NCBI GenBank assembly: GCA_905221605.1
Contig: CAJNDS010000103.1
Span: 64,001-128,000, forward strand
DNA: 64,000 nucleotides
Reading direction: 5' to 3'
Origin: Symbiodinium natans
Lineage: Eukaryota > Sar > Dinophyceae > Suessiales > Symbiodiniaceae
The notes beneath the pieces are model-generated. The model saw only the letters and a list, made by a program, of their open reading frames with translations, did not search any database and was not told where the DNA came from. Positions within the stretch are counted from its first letter, which is position 1; every line of letters begins with the position of its first letter. A program made the position numbers and the translations under genes. Below are positions 11,462 to 22,416 of the stretch, in pieces.

Positions 11462-14271
11462 GCGGCTGCCGCCGGCACCACTGACTCGCCATCTGCCTCT
11501 GGGCAAGCTCCAGCACAAGCGCCGAAGGCATGGGCTGCGTATGGCTACCTTAGCGAAGCTGTGGATGGATCTGTACTTCCTAATTTTGTAATCACTCGCA
11601 AGCTCTTGAGGCCTCTTGAACTTTGACACAGTTTCACTTCTTGAGATGTTAAGAAGGTTACCCGCTGCATGGCACTTACACAGGCGCCCGAATCCGAAGC
11701 ATCTGGTGCTGTTTCGAGCCCAGAGCCGAAGGCGCAATGGGACGGAGATCCTTTTGGGAGTCTTTGCCCATGTGGGATGCGGTCAATCGACAATCGAGTC
11801 GTATGCTGTCATCTTGCGATCTTGCGGACAGCGCTTTTGCAGACAGCTCTCGCTGCGCCCGTCAGGCTGGCATCGTTGTGCCTCCTAAGGCGCGATGAGC
11901 GGCAGAGTGTCAGCAGCAGTGGTGTTGTGGCATACGCTCTCCCAAATGCAGCCGGGGCGTGTTAAGGGCAGTCTGCTAACGCGAGTGACCAGAACTTGTA
12001 ACCCCACAATGCGCAACCGTCAAGACCAAGATAAATGTAATGTCAACGTCCGATGAACCCCCCCCCCCTCTCCATTGATTCAACCCGAGAACCCTCAACC
12101 CGAACGACCTAATTATTGCGTTAACTGGCGTTGAAGGCCTGTATAGTCCCGAAGTTTGAAACCATCACCATCGTTCCCTCAACTTGGGCCTTGCAGAGTG
12201 GCGAACCCCTGAGACCAACAAAAACTCAGCCGCGGTTCTAGATTTGAGCACTGTCCGGGATCCGTGCCGGTTCCCTTCATAAGCTCTTTTTGTCACCTGG
12301 TCTCCTGGGAGCCGGATGCAGCCGGATTGACGCGCTTCCGGGGAGGGGCAGGACTTGTCTCCCTTCGTAGCGTGCTATTGTCGAGTTAGAGGGCGACATG
12401 TTCTGGGCGTGGTGTTTCTTCTTGCAAAATCGTGGAGTTCTGTTGAAGTAACTGGAACCTTTCCGGCAGCTTCGAAGGTTGAAGAGTCTTTGTGCATTTT
12501 GGGTTGTTGTCGCATGGATTGAGGGTGGTTTATTCCCGGTTTCTAGCAATGTGTTTACGAAGTTTACAACAGTGCAATGAGGTTTGTGTCAGTTGATGAA
12601 TTCATGTATTCGTTCATATATTTACTTCATATATTCATTCGCTCCGTTCACCTAAAAATAGTAAAGGAAATAAACGAAGTGAATGAGTGATCCGCGCGTA
12701 CACTCACTTCGTACTCTCTGAAAACCTTTCTAGGCTACAACTTCACTTCTGAGCAATCCCAACTTTGAGACAGGATTTTGGCAGTAAAACTCATGGCTTT
12801 TCCTTGGTAGCTCATGGTTATAACGGTGAGTGAGGAAAGTGAATTGACAAGGAGTGAACGTCATCTCATTCCTTCGTTTCCTTGTTCGTTGAACCGTCAT
12901 GCTTTCGTTCACCAGGATTAACCGTAACAACCACAAGGCCCTGAGAATTTGTTTTAGAACTCAGATGTTACAGGCCAACAGGGGATGGAAGTTACAGTCT
13001 TTGCTGCTTGGGGTCGAGGCTGGTGTAATTATTCTGACGTGGACATTGTGCGGAATGTCTTGCCCGTTGCGGGGCCTGTAGCATGTATGAACGACTTGGT
13101 TACTGGGAGTTTCAGTAGGCTGGTGGTGAGACCCGAAACGGGGTGAGGGCTTCGCTTTGGCTTCTTGTCAGGTTGGAACCAATCCGGTGGCAGTGGCCTT
13201 AGAGCCCAAGACCCCCAAGGCTTGCGCATCAGTCTTCTTGCCGTCGTTGCAACGATGGTGTGTGTGGGGCTGTTCTGGTGCGCCAATCCTGTGCTGCCGA
13301 GGCCCCTGCGGCACTGGCAGGTGGTGCACCAATATCAAGTCCGGAGCAGCCAAAGGCCCGTCCAGAGACGTGCGACATGCCATCAGCCGTCAATCACGAA
13401 TCAAGGGGCAGTTTGGGATGCTCTGACTGGCTGCCTTGCCAACGTCGGCTCATGGTGAGGCTGCTGTCGTCATAGCTCCCAAGGCAAGCTCCCTTGGCCT
13501 CCGAGGGGTGTGTTGGGCAACTTGGGCAATTTGACGCTGTCAGTATTTGGGGGCCGTGGTGATGCTGATCGCTTTGTGGTCGCTCGGGGGCGTTTGCACT
13601 TTATTCTTGCAATACCTGCAATTGCTTGAGACAGGTTGAACCTTCCTTACCTTGCTGGGGGGGACCGAATGGAGAAGCACTGCAAGAGAAGGCTACCGGG
13701 GCTGCGCAGGCATCGGCGGCGGTGGTTGGTGTGCAGGCTTCGCCGCCGGTGCAGCCGAAGGCCATGTCAATTCCTTCCTCGAACGCTGCAATGCCATCTG
13801 TAGATGACGACAAGCACTTCTCGTTCAGAAGCCGAATTGTGGCGAGGCAAGCATGGTTGTGGCCCCGAAGGCAAAGGAACATGCCATTTGAACATGAGTG
13901 TCAACGTCTTCCACTTGCATTGAGATTAGTCAGGCCGCTGCCACGGCCGTGAAATCAGCAACGGCGCCTACTCCGGTCCAAGCATTGGAGACAAAGGCCT
14001 GATAGGGGTGCTGCCTGTCGATTTAGTTTGCGGTGTTTTTGAGCCTGGGAATGATCGGAGACACGGAGTTTCACAGCATTTTGAGCCTGTGAACCGCCAG
14101 AGATGCTGCAATTTCTGACATGTGCAGCCAGGGAAGGGTCGCCAGCGTTAAGGAAAAAACGCCAACACCCGCTTGTGAGTCCCTAATGCGTTGCCAGTGC
14201 CGAGATTTAAATGGCGTCAGGCAACAAAGCCTGCAGAAGCCGCAGCCGCGACTTCACCAGTTCAGCTCAAG
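11462..14271 (+). CDS. micro-exon array, Ala/Pro/Lys repeat protein
   Basis: At least nine short segments share one layout: AG acceptor, a whole-codon (phase 0) run beginning mostly with Ala, ending in Lys (AAG, usually Pro-Lys), then a GC donor. They are 11462-11527, 11684-11731, 11866-11889, 13172-13219, 13302-13355, 13460-13483, 13692-13760, 13847-13870 and 13934-13996, with a likely tenth ending at 14271. Sizes are 24 to 69 bases. Examples are APESEASGAVSSPEPK, VGTNPVAVALEPKTPK and the 8-residue exons AGIVVPPK, AAVVIAPK and ASMVVAPK. Because all are in phase, any subset could be spliced together without breaking the frame. The product would be a low-complexity basic Ala/Val/Pro protein. 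I recognise no family. Similar pieces recur at 16919-16936 and at the end of the 16 kb repeat (16777). No start or stop codon was identified. Confidence 0.5.
11890..13171. other. long intron or spacer with ATTC-type repeats
   Basis: No exon was found between the micro-exons at 11866-11889 and 13172-13219. About 12590-12660 carries short repeats of TTCAT/ATTCG type, followed by inverted GAAGTGAATGAGTG and CACTCACTTCG segments (about 12677-12712). Confidence 0.4.
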
Positions 14272-14587
14272 GCCGGCATGGCAAACTATAGACGTAGCCA
14301 ATCACCACGATCTCATGGTATGTGGTCTCAAAATCAGCATTTTAAGAGCTCCAGTTCTGCAGATGTATCTAATTATATATATGTGTGTATATGCATGCAC
14401 ATCATTTGCATATATAGCAGTTTCAGTTTCTGAGATTTGCAGGCCATCTGATATTCTTTGTGTTGGATGAAAGTTTTCTTGCGAGGGACACTCGTCTGTG
14501 CAAGTTTGGTTCAGCCAAGAGGAGAGCTGCAAGAGCCTCCAAGATAGAGTTTCGACATCTGCCTCTTCTGCTTTCACTTTCGCCTCC

Positions 14588-15031
14588 ATGGCACGCCCGG
14601 GACGCCTTCTGCTGGTGGCGGCGGCTTTGCTGCTTGGCCTCCGCTATTGCTTCGTGCCGAGCCCGGAGCAGCAGCCACAGGCTCGAGGCAGCGACTTCAA
14701 TCCGGCTGTGGCCGCTTCTGCGGCTCTGCCGGCCCTGACGATGCTCGCTGACGACGCGGAGGCGAAGTACGGAGATCAGCGCAAGTTCGCGGCAGTGCTG
14801 GTGCCGTTGACCACCCTGGTCTTCCCTGCCGTTGCCATGGGCATGTTCGTCCTGTATTCTTTTCAGGAGGATGCCTTCTGGCGAGTGGTCCCAGGCACCA
14901 AGCGGGCCAAGGAGCTCGAAGAAGCTTGGAGGGAACATCCGCTCTTCGCCAACTCGAAGGACCCTCTCGACGGCCTGATCAACCCTGACGACTACGAGAC
15001 TTGGATCAGCACTGGACTGCCGTGGACATGA
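14588..15031 (+). CDS. psaI: photosystem I subunit VIII (PsaI), nuclear copy
   Basis: PsaI is a one-helix thylakoid subunit near the PSI trimer/PsaL side. The single exon encodes 147 residues. Residues about 1-20 form a signal peptide (MARPGRLLLVAAALLLG) followed by CFVPSP, an FVAP-like motif that opens the plastid transit peptide in peridinin algae. The PsaI core starts near residue 68: VLVPLTTLVFPAVAM, close to the family pattern FVPL-GLVFPAIAM, followed by MFVLYSF. After the helix comes a tail of about 50 hydrophilic residues (EELEEAW-like, ending STGLPWT), absent from the usual 36-residue PsaI. An upstream in-frame ATG at 14498 would add 30 residues; 14588 was chosen because it puts the signal peptide at the N-terminus. 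Plastid genes moved to the nucleus are usual in these algae. Confidence 0.85.
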   Translation: MARPGRLLLVAAALLLGLRYCFVPSPEQQPQARGSDFNPAVAASAALPALTMLADDAEAKYGDQRKFAAVLVPLTTLVFPAVAMGMFVLYSFQEDAFWRVVPGTKRAKELEEAWREHPLFANSKDPLDGLINPDDYETWISTGLPWT

Positions 15032-15158
15032 TTGCACATCCGACATGCCTTGATGTCTTACTTGCAGTACAGACCGTGTATTGACAGCGCTAAAACTGGG
15101 CCATGCGCTAGGTCCGCTAGGTGTTCACAGGGGTATGTGCACTGCTGCTAACAGCTGA

Positions 15159-15291
15159 GGAGAAGGGCCTGGAGGAGGCGTGGGAGCGCGCCAAGCCGGC
15201 TGGCAGCACCGTGACCGTCAAGGACAAGCTGAAGCAGATGTCGAAGCAGAACAACCCGCACTGGGAGTCTTGGAGGCAGATCTCCGCCTAG
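15159..15291 (+). CDS. probable orphan exon downstream of psaI
   Basis: The + frame reads AEEKGLEEAWERAKPAGST, then VTVKDKLKQMSKQNNPHWE to a stop at 15289-15291, preceded by an AG. EEKGLEEAWER resembles RAKELEEAWRE in the psaI tail 230 bases upstream. It may be an alternative or duplicated last exon of psaI or the remnant of a second copy. I cannot place its splice partner. Confidence 0.4.
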
Positions 15292-15299
15292 ATGTCCTG

Positions 15300-15954
15300 A
15301 GGCGGCATGTCGCTCAGAATCGGCCGACACCCCAAGCAGTGCAGACCCTAACCTTCACCCTTCAAAGTGGACCCATAGCCTATCCGTAGCCCACCCGCAC
15401 TGTGACACTGCAAATTATAATTGTGAGAGCCTGAGCCTGTGCACAGAAGGTTCTGCAAGGAACGCCAGTAGCAGCCCCAGTGACCCCTCAGGCTCATGGG
15501 GAAGAGAGTCTTCTGGCCCAGTCCGTTTTGCGAACTGCATACCAGGATCCGCTCCACAGTGCAGAAGCCACCTATCATCCACAACCTAGCAGAATCAAGG
15601 ATCCTCGTCATGACTGAACGTGTCACCAGTCTAGACAGCGATATGACGCATGTCGGACTGCGTTTTTGAAGTGGGGCGAACCTCTCATGGCAGCTTGCCA
15701 CGGTGCTTCGCCGACCAGAAACATTGCAGTTAATGCGCACGCCCCTGCTGTGTGTTCATGCGTTCATTGTGGGGTGACCGGACATGCGCGCTTGCTTGGA
15801 GGCTTCCGTGACCATTGCCAAGGACCTGTCAAGACCTTTCAAAGTGTTGCATGTGGGTTTTGTGAGTGACGGATGGAATCATACTGGTGGACGGCATGGG
15901 ATATCACGGGCCAGCAGTGGAAGTGGTAAATGTCGATATCGTTCATGAGGAGGC
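15300..15954. other. no gene seen
   Basis: Nothing recognisable lies between the orphan exon and the Ala-Pro-Val repeat. Confidence 0.5.
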
Positions 15955-16777
15955 TTCTGCAGCCGCAGCAGCGCCTGCAGCAGCGTCTGCAGCAGTGCCT
16001 GCAGCAGTGCCTGCTGCAGTGCCTGCCGCAGTGCCTGCCGCAGTGCCTGCCGCAGTGCCTGCTGCAGTGCCTGCCGCAGTGCCTGCCGCAGTGCCTGCCG
16101 CAGCGCCTGGGACTGTAGCAACACCTGCTGCAGCGCCTGCCGCAGCGCCTGCCGCAGTGCCTGCCGCAGTGCCTGCCGCAGTGCCTGCCGCAGTGCCTGC
16201 CGCAGTGCCTGCCGCAGTGCCTGCCGCAGTGCCTGCCGCAGTTCCTGCCGCAGTGCCTGCCGCAGCGCCTGCGACTGTAGCAACACCTGCTGCAGCGCCT
16301 GCCACAGTGCGTGCAGCAGCGCCTGCCGCAGTGCCAGCCGCAGCCCCCAGCGCAGCACCTCCCGCAGCGCCTGCCACGGCGCCTGCCCCAGCGCCAGCCA
16401 CAGCGCCTGCCACAGTGCCTGCCGCAGCACCCGCAGCAGCAGTGCCGGCCACAGCGCCTGCCGCAACGCCGGCCAGAGCGCCTGCCCCAACGCCTGCCAC
16501 AGCCCCCGCAGCAGTGCCTCCTGCAGCACCAACCGCAGTGCCAACACCAACGCCGCCGGCAGCAGCGCCGGTAGCTGTGCGTCCTGCAGCGCCTGCAGCA
16601 CCACCGGCAGCACCGCCGGCAGCATCGCTGGCAGTACCGCCGGCGGCACCGCCGGCAGCAGCACCGGCGGCAGCACCGGCTGCACCGGCGGCAGCGACCA
16701 CAGCAGCGCCCGCAGCAGCACCCCCCGCAGCGGCTGCAGCAGTACCTCCCGCAGCGGCAGCGCCGGCAGCTGCTAAG
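15955..16777 (+). repeat. 12-base tandem repeat coding Ala-Pro-Ala-Val
   Basis: About 800 bases built from gtgcctgccgca and variants (gcgcctgccgca, gcaccggcggca). In the + frame it reads AVPAAVPAAVPA, drifting to APATAPAPAPA and ending in PAAAK before a GC dinucleotide at 16778, the same exon end as in the 11-14 kb micro-exons. An off-pattern segment (gggactgtagcaaca and gcgactgtagcaaca) recurs at about 16108 and 16269, so a unit of about 160 bases was itself duplicated. Several frames on both strands are open because of the repeat, so openness alone is no evidence of coding. The + frame continues to a stop at 16817-16819. Confidence 0.8.
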
Positions 16778-16819
16778 GCCAGGTGTTTTGTGGAGCGCGA
16801 CAATGAGCGGCTTCTGTAG

Positions 16820-18808
16820 GCTTCTGATGTTCTGATGGCACTCAAAAGCTCTTTGTTTGTGGTCCTTCGAGCGCATGTCTATTGTGTCTGCCAGGGCTTC
16901 GTACCAGCACCCAGGAAGGCGCCAGAAGCTGCCAAGGCGCAAGTCTTGCGCATGTGGTCGCACGTTGCCCATGTTTTATTTTACATTCAGAAGAAGACAT
17001 AGCACCTGTGTTGCCATGCAGGCGCATGTTCCTGCAGGGAAATCGCCTCCCAGATGCCCGGCTGCACAAGAGTCTATTGGAGAGGATGCCACCCCAAACC
17101 GACACTTACTTGCCAAGAGGTTGGGGGGCTCTCAGGCCGTTTCTCAGTTCAGGCCTCTTCGTTTGGATATCTTTAGGGAGGCGCGCCTATTGGCAGCCAG
17201 GCTGTGTCAGGCGGTCCAACTAGGCCTGAACTGGATCTGAACTGGCAGGCTGCTTCAGGGATCCTATTTCTCTTTGTGCCAATGGCTCTCTGACTTAAAT
17301 AGCAGAAGGGCCCGCCAGAGCTCGGCTTGCAAAAACACGTGACATGCCGCCAAGCTGAAACTGTAGATTCTATGGACAAGGCATGCGACAGGCATGTGTG
17401 GCGGGGAGACATGTGCCAGTTTGGGTGGGCATGCGGAAGCATGCTCATATTTGGAATGTTTAGCCGTGTGAGCTCGCGTTGACCTTCCGGTCTTCGAACA
17501 TGTCAAGGTCCAAGATCGCCATGTCCATATCGAATATATCCACGAAGAACTCCCTTTATTCTTGTACGTGGGTAGGTGGCACAGGGCCCGCAAAACTTGC
17601 TGAAGGAGAAGAGCAAGAGGCCAGTACGACCTTCAACATCCTACAACCCCCCTGACCAGAAAACCTCCCAAGGCAGGGCGGCGCCAGCTCCGGCCCCGAA
17701 GCTCCCGCAGAGCCCCTCAGGCTTTGCGTTTCTTTTTTGTTGAAATAGAGTTCCCCTCATGACGGCCACCACAGAGGCATTGACTGTGGTTGGGGCATAG
17801 TGGGGTAGTGACCAAAGTTTCCATGCTTGGAGCCAAGCAAAAGCAACATAATTAACGGAGCGCAGCAAAGATGAGTCGAAGGCAAACCAGTCGCGAAGCC
17901 TGCGGCCACGCCTTCGGCTGCTTTGTTGCTCGGCTAGAGATTGGACCGTCGCTTGTGCCTTGCGGGCGACTGGGAGCTCGCATCGCCATGTCGCTGACAT
18001 CACACATAGGGAGAGGCAGGCTGGTCTCACAATGTCTCACGCCAGGCCTGCTTCAGCAGAGCCAACGCCAACTCCGGAGGAGAAGAGGAGGCGAGCTGAG
18101 TGCATCGTGGAAGGTGGTGTGAGAGGAGCGGTTGGCGAATGCAGTTCAAGAAAGCGGGAGGCGACTGCTAGCTGACCTTCTACAACGTCAGGCGCTGGAT
18201 GTCCAGAGAAGAGAAAGCGCAAACTGAGCCAACTTTTGCGTTTGGGCTCTGGTTTGGCTTTGCCGGCTTAGCCAATTGACATTGCGCAAGCGAGTCGCGC
18301 CAACCTGGCAGGCTAAGACATCAGCGCCCAGAAAGCGCCCGCTTTCTCTGGTTACGGGCGGTGCCCAGGCAATGAAGGAGGTGCAAGCAGAGCGGCTTGG
18401 CTTGGCTGCGCTGATGAAGTCTGAGTTGCATCTTGGGGATGAGCACGGCATGTATGCATGCACACTTGGCACCAGTAGATGCCATCGGGGAAATTTGCTG
18501 CAAGGGTTGGTGTTGGCGAAAAGAAGTCTGTTTCAGCCATGCTATTTGAGGCTTGAGTTTCAGCAGAAGTGGTTCAATGGAAATCGGACAGCTGGCTGCA
18601 ATGTGAAGGGCCTGTAGTTCGCGGTGGCATTCGGTGACCGTTCCGGTCCTCGAGCCCCGTCGCCCGTGATGGATCTCGCTGTAAGGAGGTCATGAAAAGG
18701 CTTGTGAGTAGCTTGCATAGTCCCGTCGTCCGCAAGTCCAGGGAGCACTCTTCAGTGAGCATGGCTTATTCCCAACTCTCGCGAAGGGGTTGTTAGATTT
18801 AGGTCAAC
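16820..18808. other. mostly non-coding, isolated micro-exon-like pieces
   Basis: 16919-16936 reads APEAAK between AAG|G and AAG|GC and matches the micro-exon layout at 11-14 kb. 17668-17700 reads GAAPAPAPK on the + strand and is similar. 18037-18175 has a charged frame (TPEEKRRRAECIVEGG) that could be an exon. Otherwise nothing was found. Confidence 0.3.
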
Positions 18809-19102
18809 TTGAACACATGTGACCCAGACAAGGCAGAAATGGCTGCGATTGATGCCTGCGGCTCCTTGGCATCCCGTGAAACCGAAATCTCAAAATGTTT
18901 CCTTCGGGGTTCTGTGGGCAGTTCCTGTGTGTCCGAGGAGGAAAAAAACACTCACAGACCAGTTCAGCCGTATTCGGCGGAGACAGCCCAGAAGCTGGAG
19001 GCATACCTCAAGAGTACCTCGGCTGAACGAGGGAAATGCTTCCCCTGGATCACTCCTTCTTCACGCGATGGTGCGTTCGGCTGCCAGGCCTGGATCTGCT
19101 AA
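18809..19102 (+). CDS. possible coding exon, unknown
   Basis: A 97-codon frame whose second half looks like protein: EEEKNTHRPVQPYSAETAQ, then KLEAYLKSTSAERGK and a Trp/Cys-containing end to a stop. No family motif. It lies about 190 bases upstream of the Nudix gene on the same strand and could belong to a different transcript. Confidence 0.3.
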   Translation: MNTCDPDKAEMAAIDACGSLASRETEISKCFLRGSVGSSCVSEEEKNTHRPVQPYSAETAQKLEAYLKSTSAERGKCFPWITPSSRDGAFGCQAWIC

Positions 19103-19289
19103 AGAGCTGAGATGACAGAGTGCGCTGTCAGCCCGGCGAAACAGCTGTGTGCAGCTTTGTGAAGCTGCTGAAGTCAGAAGCACCTAATCCGCCAACCATG
19201 TCGATTTGCATGGCTCCAGGCGTCACGCCGTGGAAACTCACGTGTGTTGTGCGCTAGTCGTAGCAGCCTTCCACTCCACTCCGAGAGCT

Positions 19290-19837
19290 ATGGCCGGATT
19301 TCGCGTGCTGCTTTCTTGGCTGAGCCTTCAGGCAGTTGCTGGTGTGCCTGACACCAACAGCACTCGAGCACTATCTGAGGCAGATGCTGCCCCTTCGCAT
19401 GCCGGCTGCTTCGTGAAGAAAGACGGCGCCATGTTAGCAGTGAAGCTGACCTACGACGGCAACAAGTTTGACATCCCAGGTGGTCAAACCAATTGGCAAG
19501 AGCCGGCAACAAGAACCGCAGAGCGAGAGACGTGGGAGGAGTCGGGCTATCCTGTGGAAGTCGGAGAACTCCTTGCAACCGTTCGTGGTGGTTTTCGCAT
19601 CTTCAGGCTGGCCATGCTAGTCACTGCTAGTCGTTAATCTAAAAAGCCATCGAAGGCAGTTTTGCTATAGGTTCTGCCATAGATATCTCCATCGCTGATG
19701 ATTTTGAGCTGCCAAACACGAGGTGCAGCCTGAAGCAGCAGAACCCGGGGAAAGGGCCGGACCACGAAGTGTCCAGCGTGCAGTGGATCAACCCTTGGGA
19801 AGTTGACAGCTTTATGCAGTGCCTCAGCTTTTCTTAA
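19290..19837 (+). CDS. Nudix hydrolase with signal peptide
   Basis: Nudix enzymes cleave a nucleoside diphosphate linked to another group, using metal held by the Nudix box. Exon 1 (19290-19606) starts with a hydrophobic signal (MAGFRVLLSWLSLQAVAG), then DIPGGQTNWQEP and RETWEESGY, which fit the box G-x5-E-x7-REUxEExGU exactly, with all its acidic residues. The joined frame runs through GGFRIF across an intron at 19607-19659 (53 bases, GC donor, AG acceptor) into exon 2 (19660-19837): DDFELPNTRCSL, then HEVSSVQWINPWEV, the usual Nudix C-terminal Glu...Trp segment, and a TAA. The total is about 165 residues, a normal size for one domain. Without splicing, exon 1 reads to a stop at 19637 and loses the C-terminus. 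The signal suggests a secretory or plastid location. Substrate unknown. Confidence 0.8.
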
Positions 19838-19852
19838 GTAGAACATGGCAAG

Positions 19853-19943
19853 ATGGAAGCTGTCCGCTTCAGCCCGTGCAAGCTCCAGCAGAGCTTCGTG
19901 GAACTTCTTGCAAGTGTTCAGATGGGCAGGAAAAATGGAGCAG
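19853..19943 (+). CDS. possible exon just after the Nudix gene
   Basis: The frame MEAVRFSPCKLQQSFVELL, then ASVQMGRKNGAG, starts 15 bases after the Nudix stop and is followed by a GT at 19944. It could be a further exon if the Nudix stop is skipped, or part of the next transcript. No family recognised. Confidence 0.3.
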
Positions 19944-20157
19944 GTTTCTTTTGAAGCCCTGTCTCAGAATGTTCCTCTGAGGAGCGGTTGAACCATGCGC
20001 GGCATGCCCCAACGTACCCTTTGAAGCCATTTCTTGCACAGCGCGCAGGGACGAAGGAATTCTTGATCAGCAGTCCAAGGCTCACTTAAGAACCAGGGGA
20101 GAGGAACCAAAAAAAGGCAAACACCCCCCATTCTAACCCAGCTGCAAAGCTTCTGAG

Positions 20158-20335
20158 GCAGCACTTGTGGAGATTCCAGGATGAGCAAGCTCACCTGTAT
20201 GCCCAATGGCTTCGCAACGATGCCGAGAACAATAACCAGCATGTTGAGGAGCACAAGGACGAGCACCAGAAGCCTGACCAGGACGTAAATCAGGATCAAG
20301 CCAACGGCGGGCAACGCAGGCTCATCATGGTGTGA
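20158..20335 (+). CDS. probable last exon, polar Gln/Asp/Glu-rich
   Basis: From an AG at 20156-20157 the + frame reads HLWRFQDEQAHLYAQWLR, then NDAENNNQHVEEHKDEHQK and a Gln/Asn/Asp-rich end to a TGA at 20333-20335. It looks like the charged C-terminus of a soluble protein. The antisense frame gives a false membrane-like string of Leu/Val, the expected mirror of Asp/His/Gln codons. Partner exons not identified. Confidence 0.45.
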
Positions 20336-22416
20336 TGACGTGTGTGGTGGTTGACTGGTGCAAATACTTGTTTGCAGGGAAAAGCCTTGCAAAACCCGCG
20401 GTGCATCACGCTTTTGACGCGGGCAATTTTCAGAATTCTCACTTGGTCTCTGATCGGCAGACCGAAACCTCTATTGGTGAGTCTGGTCTGGAGGTTGGAC
20501 ATAATTTGCAAAGTTGATGCGAAGTGCATCGACAGCATTTGCAGGGGTTGGGGGCACCTGTCTCATCTGTCTAGGTCGACAGCCGGCTGTGCCTGTCAAT
20601 TGGGTTCTGAAAGGGTGCCTATTGGACTACTGGGCGCTGGCCGTGCCGTGACAGAGGCAAGCCGAAACAAAAGGTCTCAAGCTTGCTTGAGGTGGCCTTC
20701 ACTTGTATCCACATCGTCAGAGCGGGGGGCGGGATGTCGTACTGTCCGCTACGCCACTGTGCTTGCGCTTCTCAAGGAATTTTTTCACAGCATGTCGGCT
20801 GTAGACGTGCGCGACCACCTGCACCACCTGCCCGGCCAAGGCTTAGAAGCTGACGGAAACGAATTTGCGTGCACCTGAGCTCTTCTTGAAAGTCCACAAG
20901 AGTCAGCTACTTCGCAGGCTGCAGCTTCTCGGCGCAGCTGGGCAACCTCGGCGCACGTCTTCGTTTGGCCAATGCCGCGCGATGGCAGCTGCCAGAACTC
21001 GAAGTGGAGCCGTGGCTCGTGTGTCAAGGGAATGAAGAGCCTCCAGCTCCGTTTATCTCTCCACCCCTCGATTCTGCATACGAGAGGTTTTTATGAGTTC
21101 AGTCGCTGTAGTGTTGGGAGCAGGTTCAAGGTCCGAATCCAGAAGGGCAACTGCCCCTTCCAGTTTTGAGAAAAGTGCGTTTGCCGTAACAGGTGCAGCT
21201 TTGAATCCGCCGTCAGGTGACTGACGTCAAAAAAGAACGCGCAACCCATGCTGCATTCTTTGTTGCTGGCTGCCAGGCTTGAGATCTTCTGCACACATCC
21301 ATGCGTAAGTAGTCGTAACGCATCATCTGCGTTCACGAATCCTTCACAAAAGATGTTGCTTAATTATGATGTACTGGCAACAGACTGCAGAATTTCAGGG
21401 CTGCAAGATGTAACAAAGCCGCGTCGGAAGTAGCAACATGCATCATATCACACATGACAACCAGCCAATTTTTTGCCGAACCTCAAGCAAGTTGAGCTTG
21501 AAACATTCTTTCGCCTCGCACATGTGCAAAGGCGCCTGAGGCTTCAACGGGTTCCAGTCCTCTTGGCACTAATCCCCTCCCCTAATATTAAATACCCCCC
21601 ATTCTAGTCAAATTATCGTATATTGGGGAGTTTTTAATAGGGGGTTACAGCAAATGAAAACTATAATGCTGCTCGAGGAGCAGGATGCCTTTTGCCATCG
21701 TGGCTTCGAGGGCAAGGCGCTTCGCATCCTGCCGTTCCGCTTGCTTTGTTGGTTCTATGCCTTGAAACGGCTGAAGAGCAGGAATGTTTGAACCTTTCGG
21801 AAGGGTTCATAGCCAGTTTGGGACAAGTTCAGGTTTTTGCTAGAAGCCTCTTGCTAGAAGCCTCTTTCTGGAAACCCTGACTGACAGGTTTCCGAGTTCC
21901 TCCGCTTCGCCCAGCGTGAGGCCATGTGCAGAGTTTTCGGATTTCTACGGTCCAGGTATCACCACGGGTTTCAGGAAAAAGGTTTTGGTGTTTTGACCGC
22001 TCCTTGATTGATTCGCGCTTTGGAGTTTGGCTCTTTGGAGCGTGCCGGAGTCGTTGCATCCTTGCGACTGGGAGTCGGTTGTTCGGGGCCCGTGCCGTCA
22101 GCTCTGGCTTAACGGCTTAACTGTCTACGAGAGCTGGGAGGCTCGGATGGCCAAATAAGCTTTACGTTTATGATCCAGTGCGGTAGGGCTGAAGAAGAGG
22201 GGACAAGAAAGGGTTCGAAAGCATCAACAAGGGCCATGACCTGTACGTTTACACGGACTTCGTGTGCAAGTTACCGTTTCAGGGCCAGGGGCTGGGGCAC
22301 GATGCAAGGGTGGCATCTTCCGGAACAAAGCGTGAGGGACGAAGGAAAAGGAGGCCTTTCGGGTTCGTCAGCCCAAGCATAGGGTCGCAGAATCTCAGAA
22401 GCGGGGACTTTCAATC
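20336..22416. other. non-coding, one AT-rich hairpin
   Basis: No gene seen. An AT-rich imperfect inverted repeat lies at about 21565-21650, and a short direct repeat (tagaagcctc ttgc) at 21840-21862. Confidence 0.45.
21565..21650. repeat. AT-rich imperfect inverted repeat
   Basis: cccctaatattaaatacccc at the left pairs imperfectly with ggggagtttttaataggggg at the right, around an AT-rich loop. The composition is unlike the surrounding GC-rich DNA. It may be a small MITE-like remnant. A related cccctatatta string is near 62548. Confidence 0.5.

Noticed and set aside
15839-16972. Long minus-strand frames rich in Cys-Arg-Gly or Ala-Leu-Gln over the 16 kb repeat
   Set aside because: A 12-base repeat without stops is open in several frames. 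The + frame was preferred only because of its AAK|GC end.
20100-20340. Minus-strand membrane-like protein (LVLVLVLLNMLVIVLG)
   Set aside because: It is the antisense of a Glu/Asp/His/Gln-rich + exon; the hydrophobic look is a codon mirror.
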